From NCBI GenBank assembly GCA_937899725.1, contig CALCCA010000115.1, positions 1 through 64,000 of the forward strand: a DNA stretch of 64,000 bases, given 5' to 3'. This DNA comes from an uncultured Halomicronema sp. (GTDB lineage: Bacteria > Cyanobacteriota > Cyanobacteriia > Phormidesmidales > Phormidesmidaceae). How positions within the stretch are numbered: the first letter of the stretch is position 1; each line of letters opens with the position of its first letter. Shown piece by piece: positions 55,760-64,000 of the stretch. The position numbers were made by a program, and so were the translations under genes. The notes under the pieces are model-generated. The model did not search any database. It saw only the letters and a program-made list of their open reading frames with translations, and was not told the DNA's origin.

Positions 55760-56404
55760 TTAAGTCTGCGATCGCTGCTTTCGTTGGGTGGGGCGGGTGC
55801 GATCCCAAGCCTGCGATCTCCGGTGGGGCGGAATCCACGCTTCGCGGCAACCATATACCCCAGGTCGCAGCGCCGTGCTTTGCAGCTCGCTGCCATCTGC
55901 TGCATAGGCTTCTTGCGGGTCAGTGGCGGTGGCGGCAGGGGCCTTAACGGCTGGGCGAGCAGTCAATGGTTTACCTTGACGGCGTTGCTGTAGCTTTTGC
56001 AGATTGTGTAAGGCCGTATCCCAGGTCAGGTCAGGGTCTTGCATCCACTGTTTCAACATACCGAGGACAGCTCCGGCATTGTCGTCAGCAGCATTAATCG
56101 CAAGCGGTTGAGACATCCGAATCGGATCGCTCTGCACTGCGGCAAAGGCTTGGCGCACCGCTGCTGCAATTTCTGACTTGAGGGCTTGCTGGCCCTTTTG
56201 TCGTTGATGATGTAAACCTTGTTCGCTAGAGGCGTAGAGCGACGGCAAACGGTTGAGGGCAAACGTTTCAACTTCGGATCGCTTGAGATACTTGAGGAGT
56301 CTTTCAGGCAGCCCTGCCATCTGCCGGTCGACTTCTTCAGCGACCAATAATTCCATTACGTTGATATGGGTATTGGGACAATACACCTGTTTTTGGTTGT
56401 TCAT
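55760..56404 (-). CDS. ComFB-family protein with disordered C-terminal tail
   Basis: Residues 10-100 form a ComFB domain: THINVMELLVAEEVDRQM, then VETFALNRLPSLYASSE with the conserved ALNRLPP/LYASS pattern. ComFB-type proteins in cyanobacteria bind cyclic dinucleotides and are linked to natural competence, motility and second-messenger signalling. The C-terminal half (about 140-214) is basic, Ala/Pro/Arg-rich and likely disordered, ending in RKQRSQT. Length is above the bare domain because of this tail. It is single on the minus strand, with a long gap upstream that would contain its promoter. Confidence 0.85.
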   Translation of the reverse strand: MNNQKQVYCPNTHINVMELLVAEEVDRQMAGLPERLLKYLKRSEVETFALNRLPSLYASSEQGLHHQRQKGQQALKSEIAAAVRQAFAAVQSDPIRMSQPLAINAADDNAGAVLGMLKQWMQDPDLTWDTALHNLQKLQQRRQGKPLTARPAVKAPAATATDPQEAYAADGSELQSTALRPGVYGCREAWIPPHRRSQAWDRTRPTQRKQRSQT

Positions 56405-57222
56405 AGCTCAATCTACCTGATGCTCGCGGGTCAATATTAGGTGAGGTCAGTGCGCACTTTTCCTGATCTACTTAAGTGCAAGATGCACTGGTCTGAGTAA
56501 TTACTGCTACTAGTAGTATATCGCTTCTATCTTATCCATTGAGAGAATCCACCGAAGCTTAAAACCTTGTGAGAATTGAGAACTGGCTGAAAACCGAGAT
56601 CATGCGGAAATGTGACAATGTTGTACCAGTGTTGTGCTGCAGATCACCAGGTTTTTTCCATAAGGGTCTCTAGTTGATGACCTCGTGCGGATCTCTCATT
56701 GATTGTTCTTGATGAATCGGGTGAGGACGATCGCGCTTTTTTCGCTATGAGTTGAAAATAATTCTGTTTGATGCTGCCCTGGCTGACTAGCTGGCAAGGA
56801 CGAGCTGCCATGATTATCCCAATGCTGCAAAATAGCGCTGTGGATCGAAGCTCCCCCGCTGTTGCTGCCCCCTCAAAGCCCGGCAGACAATAGCCCTTTG
56901 GGCATGGCGATGCTAGGACAAAGGAGCGATTCCCCGCCTGGAGTAAGCTGCCCCTTTTTAAGCTGGGTGGGAGGCGATCGCCACGGCAATTCTATGGGTA
57001 GTCCAAACTCAGAGAATGGGGATTACCTGACGTTTATGGCAATATGACGAGCGATGTTAAGGGGCTCGATCAGGTTCTACAGACCTCAGCGTAGAGAGAA
57101 TTTTAAGAATTGATACAGCAGTCGCCAGTCCGGTGAGGGCAAGACTACGGAGCCACTTTGCTTATGTGTGAAAGATTCAGAGCGCTCTTCGGTGTCTTAA
57201 GCAAAGTGGCCAGCGCTACAGT
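56405..57222. other. 818-base intergenic gap with one long inverted pair
   Basis: The only clear structure is GCCACTTTGCTTA (57152-57164) with TAAGCAAAGTGGC (57198-57210), a perfect 13-bp stem with a 33-base loop, directly downstream of the minus-strand TIR gene. The part upstream of ComFB is AT-rich and likely contains its promoter. No coding frame is convincing. Confidence 0.5.
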
Positions 57223-58053
57223 TTAAGGATTGATGACGGCGTCAACAACGGCTTCTAATTCATCCAGGCCACACCCCACAGGACTCTCTGCCCAGTTGAG
57301 TAGGGCGGGCACTCGCTGCCCTTGCGCTGCGGCCGCAGGCGGCAACAATGAGAGTGGCACGTTGAGGGCATACACAATCGCGTCAAAGGTCGGGCCGGGG
57401 AGGTTCGACAATAGCCGAAACAGCGCTAGCCGCGTTTGCATGGTGCCTTGGGGCGATCGCTGCGATGCGGCATCCATTGCGGGAGTTACTGCTGAGGCGG
57501 GCGACGCCGCTGGCCCAGCGTCAGCGGCGACTGTCGCGGTGGCTGCTGTGGGTGGGGTGCCCCAACCGTCGTCTGGGGGCGAGGGCGAGCTATGCAACTT
57601 GTTGACAACGCGGGTAATGCCTTGGATGACGTTGTCTAAACCCGCATCAAGGCTGTTCCATTCGGTGACGGGTTTGCCATCGGTGGGTAAGACCTGCAGC
57701 TTGGCAAACGGCATTTGTTGCCAAGCGCAGGGCGTCATGATGATCGGCATCACGCGCGCTGTCTGCTGTTCGTGGTGCATGAGCGCCCGGTTCATTTCTT
57801 TGCTAAAGCAAAAGTCGGAGCCGATAAACCGCGCCGTAATTAATAAGAGAATGATGTCGGCACTGTCTAGCGCCTGCAGGATTTCAGCATTCCATTCTGA
57901 CCCAGCGTCGATCGCCCGATCTTGCCAAATGCTCACTTTGCCCAGGTTTTGCAGGGCTTTCAAAAACACTACAAGATCATCTTTGTGGGATTCATCGCGA
58001 TGAGAATAGGAGACAAAGACTTTGAGCGGGGCGGCGGTGGTCGGTGAGGTCAT
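57223..58053 (-). CDS. TIR-domain protein with C-terminal effector-associated domain (EAD1-like)
   Basis: The start at 58053 (ATG) is preferred over a TTG 21 bases upstream. The N-terminal TIR domain (about 9-135) has KVFVSYSHRDE, LLLITARFIGSDFC and SKEMNRAL; Glu86 in this stretch corresponds to the catalytic Glu of NAD-cleaving TIR domains. An Ala/Pro-rich linker (about 165-205) leads to a helical C-terminal domain (about 206-276) with the LFRLLSNLPGPTFDAIVYALN and AAQGQRVPALLNWAE patterns of EAD1, a homotypic adaptor used in prokaryotic conflict and signalling systems. A role in abortive defence or NAD depletion is inferred. No EAD partner is encoded next to it. Confidence 0.88.
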   Translation of the reverse strand: MTSPTTAAPLKVFVSYSHRDESHKDDLVVFLKALQNLGKVSIWQDRAIDAGSEWNAEILQALDSADIILLLITARFIGSDFCFSKEMNRALMHHEQQTARVMPIIMTPCAWQQMPFAKLQVLPTDGKPVTEWNSLDAGLDNVIQGITRVVNKLHSSPSPPDDGWGTPPTAATATVAADAGPAASPASAVTPAMDAASQRSPQGTMQTRLALFRLLSNLPGPTFDAIVYALNVPLSLLPPAAAAQGQRVPALLNWAESPVGCGLDELEAVVDAVINP

Positions 58054-58427
58054 GGGCGATCGCTCGACATTCAACCATTTACTATAGTCACCTTTGCCCA
58101 GAGCGTCGGTGTTCCTTAAGCCGGCTGTAAAAAAGTTGAGGAGCGGGTGTGGCAGGGGAGCTAGGGATTCAATTCTGGTGCGATCGCTCGCTATTGCATG
58201 AATGGGGAGCTAGGGAGCCGAGGGGCCAAGGGCGTAGCCAGCTCGATGGGGTTTAGTGCTGCCGGGGGGGCTGGGTTGGCTGGGTTGCGGTCATATTGGG
58301 GCTCGCTGATGTTGGTTATGCTGGTGACGGTTGGCGGTTGGATGGCTAACGATTCTCTGATACAGGGCAACCAACTCTGTCTGCCCCGCCCCCGGTGCTC
58401 CCCTGCCCCTAGTTTTCCCTTCTGTCT
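58054..58427. promoter_or_regulatory. Divergent gap between the TIR gene and the YbjN-like gene
   Basis: The 374 bases must hold the promoters of the divergent TIR-EAD and YbjN-like genes. A frame at 58198-58458 overlaps the YbjN-like start in another phase and has no family resemblance. No operator or hairpin is clear. Confidence 0.35.
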
Positions 58428-58928
58428 ATGCAATTTGTCAATTCTGTTCAAGCGCTGACCTACAACAAAGTGGCTGACTATCTCAAAGGGGCAACGCTGT
58501 TTCAAAATGCGCTGCGGGTCGATGGCGATCGCCCCCAGTTTGACATTCTCTACGGCTCTGCCCTGGTTGAGGTTGAGGTGTTGCCGTGGGAGGTGCACCC
58601 CTGGCAAGCGGGGGATCTGGCGACGGTGCGGGCCACCAGCTGTGTGACAATTGGCAGCACTCTGGACTGCGAATTGATGCAGTTTTTGCTGACGGAAAAT
58701 CGCCGGATGCGGTTTGGCTCCTTCCACCTGGATGAGGCCGGCCAGGTGGTGTTTTCAGAAAGCGTGCTGGGCGGTGAAGAGATGTCGCTGATGGAGTTGC
58801 AGACGTGCATTCTCTCGGTGGTGACGATCTCCGATACCTATGACGATATTATTGCTCAGCAATTTGGCGGGCAGCGGGCCCGCGATCGCCGGTCGCCAGG
58901 CCCGTTATTTGAGCGTCCGACGGTCTAG
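58428..58928 (+). CDS. YbjN/type-III-chaperone-like protein
   Basis: The 166-residue protein has the alpha/beta pattern of the YbjN/CesT-like chaperone fold: VADYLKGATLFQNALRVDG, LMQFLLTENRRMRFGSFHLDEAGQVVFSES, and GEEMSLMELQTCILSVVTISDTYDD. The phrase of aromatic-Gly-x-Phe followed by an acidic turn is typical for cyanobacterial members of this group, most of which are uncharacterised. It probably binds a partner peptide in the cytosol. The last 20 residues are basic and variable. Repeat A begins right after its stop. Confidence 0.7.
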   Translation: MQFVNSVQALTYNKVADYLKGATLFQNALRVDGDRPQFDILYGSALVEVEVLPWEVHPWQAGDLATVRATSCVTIGSTLDCELMQFLLTENRRMRFGSFHLDEAGQVVFSESVLGGEEMSLMELQTCILSVVTISDTYDDIIAQQFGGQRARDRRSPGPLFERPTV

Positions 58929-58933
58929 GAAGT

Positions 58934-59034
58934 GATTTGAAAATAGTGTTCTTGATCGCAGGGCTTTGGCATTGCCAAAGCCCTACAGAAAGTCATCTGT
59001 TCTGAGAATATGTTTGCAACGCAGATACCTGAAG
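58934..59034. repeat. Dispersed repeat A, copy 2
   Basis: This segment aligns with 3192-3292 over 101 bases. Its core is a 25-base perfect palindrome (58960-58984) with AGGGCTTTGGCA arms. Like copy 1 it starts within 20 bases after a plus-strand stop and lies between convergent genes. Confidence 0.75.
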
Positions 59035-59046
59035 ATCTTGCCGAGG

Positions 59047-59745
59047 CTATTCGACTCGGACGGTGACGCTAGCGTCACCGTTGGGCGCTGGCGTAAAGGT
59101 GAGGGTATTGCCCGAGATTGTAATCTCGCCATCGTAGCCACCCCCGAGCACAAACTCACCGCGTCGGGTCATAAGCAAGCGCGAGCGGGCTTCGCCGTCA
59201 TGAATTTCCGTATCGCTGTCGAAGCTGATCAGCATCAAAAATGGAAACACCCCCGAACCGCCGGTATTGACCCAGGTGCGTAGGGCATGGGTGCCGTTGT
59301 CCAATACCCCGACGGACTGATAGCCGACAAACCGGCGCTCATCACCGGTCGTCCACTCGGCGATCACGCGCCCGTCGCTAAACTCCGACAGTTCACCATA
59401 AAACTGATTGGTGGTCGGCGTCGTGCCCTCGACATCCACCGCGATCGCCCCCGGCAGCGTGTCAGATAGCCAGGGAATCAACGCGGCGACGGCTCGTGGA
59501 TTAAGCGGTTCGTCTTGCAACCTCAGGGTGGTTTGCAGCTCAGTCAGGGCGACAGCATAGTCAAGGCTGGGCGCGTCAGCGAGGGCTTGAGTCGGCGGTT
59601 CTAGAGGGGCGATTGCGGTCGGCGGCGGCGCGATGATGGCGGTCTGGCTACCCAGCAAGGGTTGACCCCACAGTAAAAGCCCGGTGCCCAGCATGAGTGC
59701 CACAAAGCTGATGATACGGCGACAACTCAAGGTGATTTTGTTCAT
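59047..59745 (-). CDS. Secreted or membrane-anchored protein of unknown function
   Basis: The 232-residue protein has an N-terminal export segment (IISFVALMLGTGLLLWG) and then a Pro/Ala-rich spacer (about 34-60). The remainder is beta-rich: YQSVGVLDNGTHALRTWVNTGGSG, FLMLISFDSDTE, and a GGGYDGEITISGNTLTFTP end. It looks like a periplasmic or thylakoid-lumen protein with a beta-sandwich. No family is recognised. It converges on the YbjN-like gene, with repeat A between them. Confidence 0.65.
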   Translation of the reverse strand: MNKITLSCRRIISFVALMLGTGLLLWGQPLLGSQTAIIAPPPTAIAPLEPPTQALADAPSLDYAVALTELQTTLRLQDEPLNPRAVAALIPWLSDTLPGAIAVDVEGTTPTTNQFYGELSEFSDGRVIAEWTTGDERRFVGYQSVGVLDNGTHALRTWVNTGGSGVFPFLMLISFDSDTEIHDGEARSRLLMTRRGEFVLGGGYDGEITISGNTLTFTPAPNGDASVTVRVE

Positions 59746-60013
59746 GAGAAAATTCTTTTTCCTGAGGGCGAATAGGGCGTGAATGGGCTGACTGAATACA
59801 TCAAGTAATCTGTGAAATATGATTGATGATTCTCTATATTTGCCGGAGAATTTAGGCTTAATGAATTTTTTTCAACAAAGAAATCTCACAGTTTATGGAA
59901 GGGTTATTGTAGGGCTAAGGCCAGCGCCACAACTGGCTTAAGATACCCAAACAGCACCCGTCGCTACAGGGCTTTTGGGTAAAGCTGTTTCACCCGCAGG
60001 GAAAGGGGAAAAT

Positions 60014-62044
60014 ATGACTCAGAAAGAAGGCCCGGGACCGCGCAATGTTGCCATTGTGGGTCCCTACTCTAGTGGTAAGACCACTTTGCTGGAAAGCTTG
60101 CTCTACGTTAGTCAAACCATTACGCGTAAAGGGAGCGTTGATGAGGGTTCGACGCTTGGGGATGCCACGCCAGAAGCCCGCGATCGCACCATGACCGTTG
60201 AGTTAAATGCCGCCACTGCTGAGTATGGCGGCATTTGTTTTAACTTTCTTGATTGTCCGGGATCGGTGGAGCTGCAGCTCGAAACGGATAATGCTCTGAT
60301 GGGGGTAGATGCCGCGATCGTCGTGTGTGAGGCGGATCCGCATCGCGTGCTGACGCTCGCGCCCCTGCTGCAATTTTTAGACAGTTGGGAGATTCCGCAT
60401 CTGATCTGGATTAATAAGATGGATCGGGCGGCCGCCTCTTTTCAAGAAGTATTAGAAGCCTTGAAAACTGTTTCAACTCGACCAATTTTGCCGCAGCAAT
60501 ATCCCATTCGAGAAGATCAAAATCTGGTAGGCTTCATCGACCTGATTACGGAACAGGCCTATCACTATCACCCAGGTGCGCCGGCCGATGCGGTGCCGAT
60601 TCCTGCTGAACTCAAAGCGCCGGAGCAGGCGGCTCGCGACGAAATGCTGGAGGCCCTGGCTGATTTTGACGATCACTTGTTGGAGGAGCTGTTAGAGGAC
60701 ATCGACCCACCCCAAGCAGAAATCGTGGGCGACTTGCAACAAGACCTCGGCGCGGACCTGATTGTCCCAGTTTTGTTTGGCATCGCCACCACCGATTTTG
60801 GGACGCGGCCGCTTTGGCAGGCGCTGGTCAAAGAAGCGCCCGCCGCCGCCGTCACTGCGGCAAAACGCGGCTTAGAGGAGACCGCTGACGGGGCGCTGGC
60901 CCAGGTGCTCAAAACGTTTTATACCCCGCAGGGGGGCAAGCTATCGCTGGTGCGAGTTTGGCAAGGCAGCCTGGCCGATGGTGACAGTTTGCAGGGCGAT
61001 CGCATGGGTGGGCTCTATCGCCTGATGGGCCAGCAGACCACTAGCCTCTCGTGGGCCGAGGCGGGTGACATTGTGGCGGTGGCCCGGCTGACCCAGGCGC
61101 AAACCGGTGACACCCTCACATCGCAGGCCACCCAGAGTCTGACGCTGCCGACGGCTGAGCGGTTAGAGCCGGTGTATGCGTTGGCGATCGTGCCAGAGCA
61201 CCGCAGCGATGAAGTGAAGCTGACTGAGGCCTTGAATAAACTCAAGGACGAAGATCCCTCGCTACGGTGGGAACAGCATGGCGATACCCATGAGGTGATT
61301 CTGTGGGGCCAAGGGGAGGTGCATCTCAAGCTGGCGTTAGACCGGCTGCGCCGTAAGTATGGCCTGCCGATGACCACTCATCTGCCCCAGGTGCCCTATA
61401 AAGAAACTATTCGCAAGCCCGCGCAGGAACTGCGGGGGCGCTACAAGCACCAAACGGGCGGACACGGTCAATTTGGCGATGTGTTTTTAGAGGTACGCCC
61501 CTTAGCTCGCGGTACCGGCTTTAGTTTTGACCAAAAAATTGTCGGCGGTGTGGTGCCGCGTCAATATATTCCCAGTGTTGAAACGGGCGTGCGTGAATCT
61601 CTGGTGCAAGGGCCGTTGGGTTTTCCGGTGGTGGATGTGGCGGTCACGCTGACGCACGGCTCCTACCACGCGGTCGATAGCTCTGACCAAGCCTTTAAGC
61701 AGGCGGCGCGGCTGGCGATGCAGGAAGGCTTGCCGCAGTGTGAGCCGGTCTTGCTCGAACCGGTGGACTCGGTGGAAATCTCTGTGCCCAATAGCTTTAC
61801 GGCTAACGTGCTGCGGCTGATTGGCACCCATCGCGGGCAGATCTTGGGCTACGAGGCCAAAACGGATTGGCGCGGCTGGGATGTGGTGACAGCCTACCTG
61901 CCGGAGTCTGAAATGCAGACGCTGATTTTAGAATTGCGATCGCTGTCTATGGGCGTCGGTACCTTCCGGTGGCAATACGATCACCTCGATCCGGTTCCCG
62001 ATGGCTTGCGCGATCGCCTGCTGGCTAAGACTAATGGCGATTAA
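60014..62044 (+). CDS. Elongation factor G paralogue (EF-G2-like translational GTPase)
   Basis: The start at 60014 follows an AAGGGGA box, giving 676 residues with domains I-V of EF-G. G1 is GPYSSGKT (16-23), G3 is DCPGS, and G4 is NKMD. Domain IV/V continues with HQTGGHGQFGDVFLEV and PYKET. The G3 motif differs from the canonical DTPGH: the catalytic His is Ser, and Thr is Cys. Proteins of this divergent EF-G branch coexist with a normal EF-G in cyanobacteria and do not necessarily act in translocation. The exact role is unknown. The gene is followed by a hairpin and then ftrV. Confidence 0.88.
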   Translation: MTQKEGPGPRNVAIVGPYSSGKTTLLESLLYVSQTITRKGSVDEGSTLGDATPEARDRTMTVELNAATAEYGGICFNFLDCPGSVELQLETDNALMGVDAAIVVCEADPHRVLTLAPLLQFLDSWEIPHLIWINKMDRAAASFQEVLEALKTVSTRPILPQQYPIREDQNLVGFIDLITEQAYHYHPGAPADAVPIPAELKAPEQAARDEMLEALADFDDHLLEELLEDIDPPQAEIVGDLQQDLGADLIVPVLFGIATTDFGTRPLWQALVKEAPAAAVTAAKRGLEETADGALAQVLKTFYTPQGGKLSLVRVWQGSLADGDSLQGDRMGGLYRLMGQQTTSLSWAEAGDIVAVARLTQAQTGDTLTSQATQSLTLPTAERLEPVYALAIVPEHRSDEVKLTEALNKLKDEDPSLRWEQHGDTHEVILWGQGEVHLKLALDRLRRKYGLPMTTHLPQVPYKETIRKPAQELRGRYKHQTGGHGQFGDVFLEVRPLARGTGFSFDQKIVGGVVPRQYIPSVETGVRESLVQGPLGFPVVDVAVTLTHGSYHAVDSSDQAFKQAARLAMQEGLPQCEPVLLEPVDSVEISVPNSFTANVLRLIGTHRGQILGYEAKTDWRGWDVVTAYLPESEMQTLILELRSLSMGVGTFRWQYDHLDPVPDGLRDRLLAKTNGD

Positions 62045-62119
62045 TGTGGGCTGACATCGCCATCGAGCCCTTGCTAGCTTGAGCCACTGTGGCAATTGGG
62101 CAAGACGTAGACGCACCTT

Positions 62120-62161
62120 AGGCTCACGAGTGCAGTAGGCCGAATCTACACTCGTGAGCCT
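62120..62161. terminator. Hairpin downstream of the EF-G paralogue
   Basis: AGGCTCACGAGTG (62120-62132) pairs perfectly with CACTCGTGAGCCT (62149-62161) across 16 bases. It lies 75 bases after the stop. No T-run follows, so it may be a stabilising hairpin or a factor-dependent terminator. Confidence 0.55.
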
Positions 62162-62320
62162 TGGAACGTTGGAGAAATGTGCTCAAACCGTCACAGAACT
62201 TAGGCTACGAATTGGTAGTTTGTGTAACAACCTGTGTCAAGATGGTAAAGCTGTAAAACCGCCGTGTCGCTTGGTAGGCAAAGGGCCGCGACCGGCAGTT
62301 GATAGGAGGATAGGTTAGCA

Positions 62321-62557
62321 ATGCAGGTTGGCGATCGCGTTCGCATTAAAGATTCGGTTATTTTTTACCACCATCCCCTGCATCGCGGCGTCGCGTTTGA
62401 AGCGAAAGGTATGGAAGGCGAAATCACTGCGGTATTGCAAGAATGGCGAGGTCGCCCCATCAGCGCTAATTTCCCCATCGTGGTGTCGTTCGAAGTTGAA
62501 GGCGCCAAGCGACCTTTCAAAGCGCACATGAGAGATTACGAGCTCGAAGCTGTCTAG
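62321..62557 (+). CDS. ftrV: Ferredoxin-thioredoxin reductase, variable chain
   Basis: FtrV is the small subunit that, with the catalytic Fe-S subunit, passes electrons from ferredoxin to thioredoxin in light. The 78-residue product is the heart-shaped SH3-like beta-barrel: MQVGDRVRIKDSV, YHHPLHRGVAFEAKGMEGEI and NFPIVVSFE with a final FKAHMRDYELE. The length and motifs are standard for cyanobacteria. An AGGAGG lies 12 bases before the ATG. The catalytic subunit gene is not in the window. Confidence 0.95.
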   Translation: MQVGDRVRIKDSVIFYHHPLHRGVAFEAKGMEGEITAVLQEWRGRPISANFPIVVSFEVEGAKRPFKAHMRDYELEAV

Positions 62558-62813
62558 ACTCGAATATTCCTCTACACAAGAGATTTCTCTAAAAAACGAT
62601 ACCCGCAGAAACGAGTTTTGTGGATGTCTTGTCGCCACAAAATCAATATTTCTAGCTAAACTCGCCCTTACGGTAACAGTATATTCTTTCTCGGAAATCT
62701 CCTAAGAAGTATACGATACTGGGTTTTTCATGGCTAAACTCGGATCAAAAATGTTTCTGTTTTAAGGCGATCGCACAGGGCCGCAATTGAAAGATGCCAC
62801 CACACGCGTCTTT

Positions 62814-63047
62814 CTACGCTTGTGGGCGATTTCTGCAAAAGAGCGCGAATAGATTGGGTTCGTCTTGCATGGCGGCGTGGTCGTGTTGGTGCTGCCGAGC
62901 CATGGCGTTGTATTGCTGACAGTAGGTTGCTAGCGCTTCTCGGTAGTGCTGTTCTTGCTTGAAATCGAGCGTGAGCTGGTGCAGTTCCAAGACTTCTAGC
63001 ACTTCCTGGGGAGTGGGTTCATACCGCCGCAGCAGTTGTTCGAACAC
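62814..63047 (-). CDS. Small helical protein of unknown function
   Basis: The 77-residue protein is almost wholly helical: FEQLLRRYEPTPQEVLEVLELHQLTLDF, then a His/Gln-rich middle and a short C-terminal end. It contains repeated YxxAL and His residues but no known motif; it is not NblA. It is on the minus strand between ftrV and the cobD-like gene. Conservation cannot be judged here, so it stays a hypothetical protein. Confidence 0.5.
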   Translation of the reverse strand: MFEQLLRRYEPTPQEVLEVLELHQLTLDFKQEQHYREALATYCQQYNAMARQHQHDHAAMQDEPNLFALFCRNRPQA

Positions 63048-63397
63048 AGGCGCATCCTAGTTAACTATGCCTAGCGTAGATCAGGTTGGCGATCGCCGGG
63101 TAGCAGAGGCTACGAGAGCAACCGCTAACGGGTGTGGCCGTTCGGGATCTGCAGGTTAGTCAGATAACGGTATCTGACAGGAAGAGTGGGAGTATGCAAG
63201 CGTTTTGAGTACCCGACGGGAAGGGCAGAGCCCTACGGAATCCAGAGTTGGGAATTCGGCGTTGGGAGGCCCCTGCGGGAAGGTCACTAGACGCACCGCT
63301 GCTTCTCGGAGAGTCGCCCTACGAACTTGGAGGTTTTAATTCCGCATGCCACATTTACCCTTCCGTATTCCACACTTGCCTATCTCTCTTGTCGGAC
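63048..63397. other. Intergenic gap; nothing firm
   Basis: The 350 bases hold a few GGAATTC/GGAATAC-type strings similar in style to repeat C (for example near 63250 and 63340), but no aligned copy is clear. A frame of 100 codons across 63248-63550 runs into the cobD-like gene in the opposite strand and is not believed. Confidence 0.35.
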
Positions 63398-64000
63398 TCA
63401 CGGCGTTTGACCGAGTACATCCTTGAGTCCGGCAACCAAACGCTGATTCTCTTCTGGCGTGCGGATAGCGACGCGGATGTAGCGATCGCCCAACTCGGCA
63501 AAGCTGAGGCAGTCGCGCACCAGAATGCGATGACGGCGGAGCAGCGCTAGCTGAATTTGGGAGCCCGGGCGATCGCACCGCATTAATAGATAGTTTGCCT
63601 CGCCAGGGAGGGGATGCAGGCCAGGAATGGTCTGGAGTTGGGAAAACAGAGCAGGACGGGCGGCGTTGAGCCACTGCCAGGTGCGTTGGGCATAGTCGTG
63701 GTCTGTGAGCACGGCTTCGGCGGCGGTGACGGCAAGGGCATTGACGGGCCACGGGTCGCGCCAAGTTTGCCAACGCTGTAGTCGATTGGGGTGGGCAATG
63801 GCATAGCCGAGGCGCAGCCCAGGCAGGCTATAGAACTTTGTCAGAGATCGCACCACCACCAGGTTGGGCCAGTGCTCAATCTCGTTGATTAGACTCTGCT
63901 GGCGATCGGGCGGCACAAAATCCATAAAGGCTTCATCGACTATCACGAGCGCAAACTGCTCTAGCAAGGCGGTCAGGGCAGAGCGGGGAATCATCAGGCC
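63398..64000 (-). CDS. CobD/HisC-like PLP-dependent aminotransferase (partial at window end)
   Basis: The frame is open beyond base 64000, so the N-terminal part is missing. The visible 200 residues include VIVDEAFMDFVPPD and the Schiff-base lysine motif SLTKFYSLPGLRLGY. Further on come the EANYLLM and RVAIRTPEEN segments. The SLTKFY version and the IDEAF-type segment resemble threonine-phosphate decarboxylase (CobD) of cobalamin synthesis rather than HisC, which is already present at 7170-8225. The call to CobD is moderate because the substrate-binding N-terminus is not visible. Confidence 0.8.
   Translation of the reverse strand, partial: GLMIPRSALTALLEQFALVIVDEAFMDFVPPDRQQSLINEIEHWPNLVVVRSLTKFYSLPGLRLGYAIAHPNRLQRWQTWRDPWPVNALAVTAAEAVLTDHDYAQRTWQWLNAARPALFSQLQTIPGLHPLPGEANYLLMRCDRPGSQIQLALLRRHRILVRDCLSFAELGDRYIRVAIRTPEENQRLVAGLKDVLGQTP

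Noticed and set aside
63248-63550. 100-codon plus-strand frame near the window end
   Set aside because: More than a third overlaps the cobD-like gene in antisense and the rest is repeat-like sequence.

Overview
The window is almost certainly cyanobacterial chromosome. The octamer GCGATCGC (HIP1) and its core recur throughout. Several genes are typical of oxygenic phototrophs: the ferredoxin-thioredoxin reductase variable chain (ftrV), an NblB-type phycobilisome degradation factor, a CYP38/TLP40-like cyclophilin, a pheophorbide-oxygenase-type Rieske protein, ComFB, and the efp-accB pair next to thiL. Gene content suggests a filamentous or Leptolyngbya-like lineage, but the species cannot be fixed from the sequence alone.

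Layout. 1-5.8 kb: the end of a large modular secreted protein, a BtuF-like protein, then thiL and a cyclophilin on the minus strand. 5.8-8.5 kb: efp, accB, hisC and a truncated second biotinyl domain. 8.5-11.5 kb: a membrane protein and a tandem double-domain glutaminase. 11.8-20.3 kb: an osmoprotectant (OpuC/ProX-type) ABC importer, a PucR regulator, a Rieske oxygenase and a monomeric-sarcosine-oxidase-like flavoprotein, followed by a divergent asparagine synthase. Together these read as uptake and stepwise demethylation of a betaine-like N-methyl compound. 22.7-27.1 kb: an MBL-fold exonuclease, a second Rieske oxygenase and an SGNH hydrolase. 27.1-36.5 kb: an accessory region with IS6-like and IS1 remnants, an AT-rich 1099-residue fusion glycosyltransferase, a UvrD-like helicase, a RAYT transposase fragment, an orphan lipoprotein and a nuclease gene broken by an amber codon. 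36.8-43.6 kb: M42 peptidase, CBS protein, nblB, an anti-sigma-type ATPase, small cyanobacterial proteins, a VOC gene broken by a 29-bp tandem duplication, an antitoxin remnant and asnS. 43.7-49.4 kb: the phosphate module, with a minus-strand SphX-like binding protein and pstS-pstC-pstA-pstB on the plus strand behind a three-repeat Pho box. 49.9-58.1 kb: pterin dehydratase, a flavin oxidoreductase lacking the redox disulfide, a glycosyltransferase, a peptide-binding lipoprotein, ComFB and a TIR-EAD protein. 58.4-64 kb: a YbjN-like chaperone, a secreted protein, an EF-G paralogue, ftrV, and the end of a cobD-like aminotransferase gene.

Intergenic DNA is unusually structured. Four families of dispersed repeats (about 50-130 bp each) occur two or three times, two of them placed directly after stop codons. 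Long, nearly perfect palindromes sit mainly between convergent genes. The strongest leads are the betaine-type catabolic cluster, the tandem glutaminase, the TIR-EAD protein, the duplicated minimal biotinyl domain, the Pho box, and the repeat/palindrome system with its RAYT fragment.
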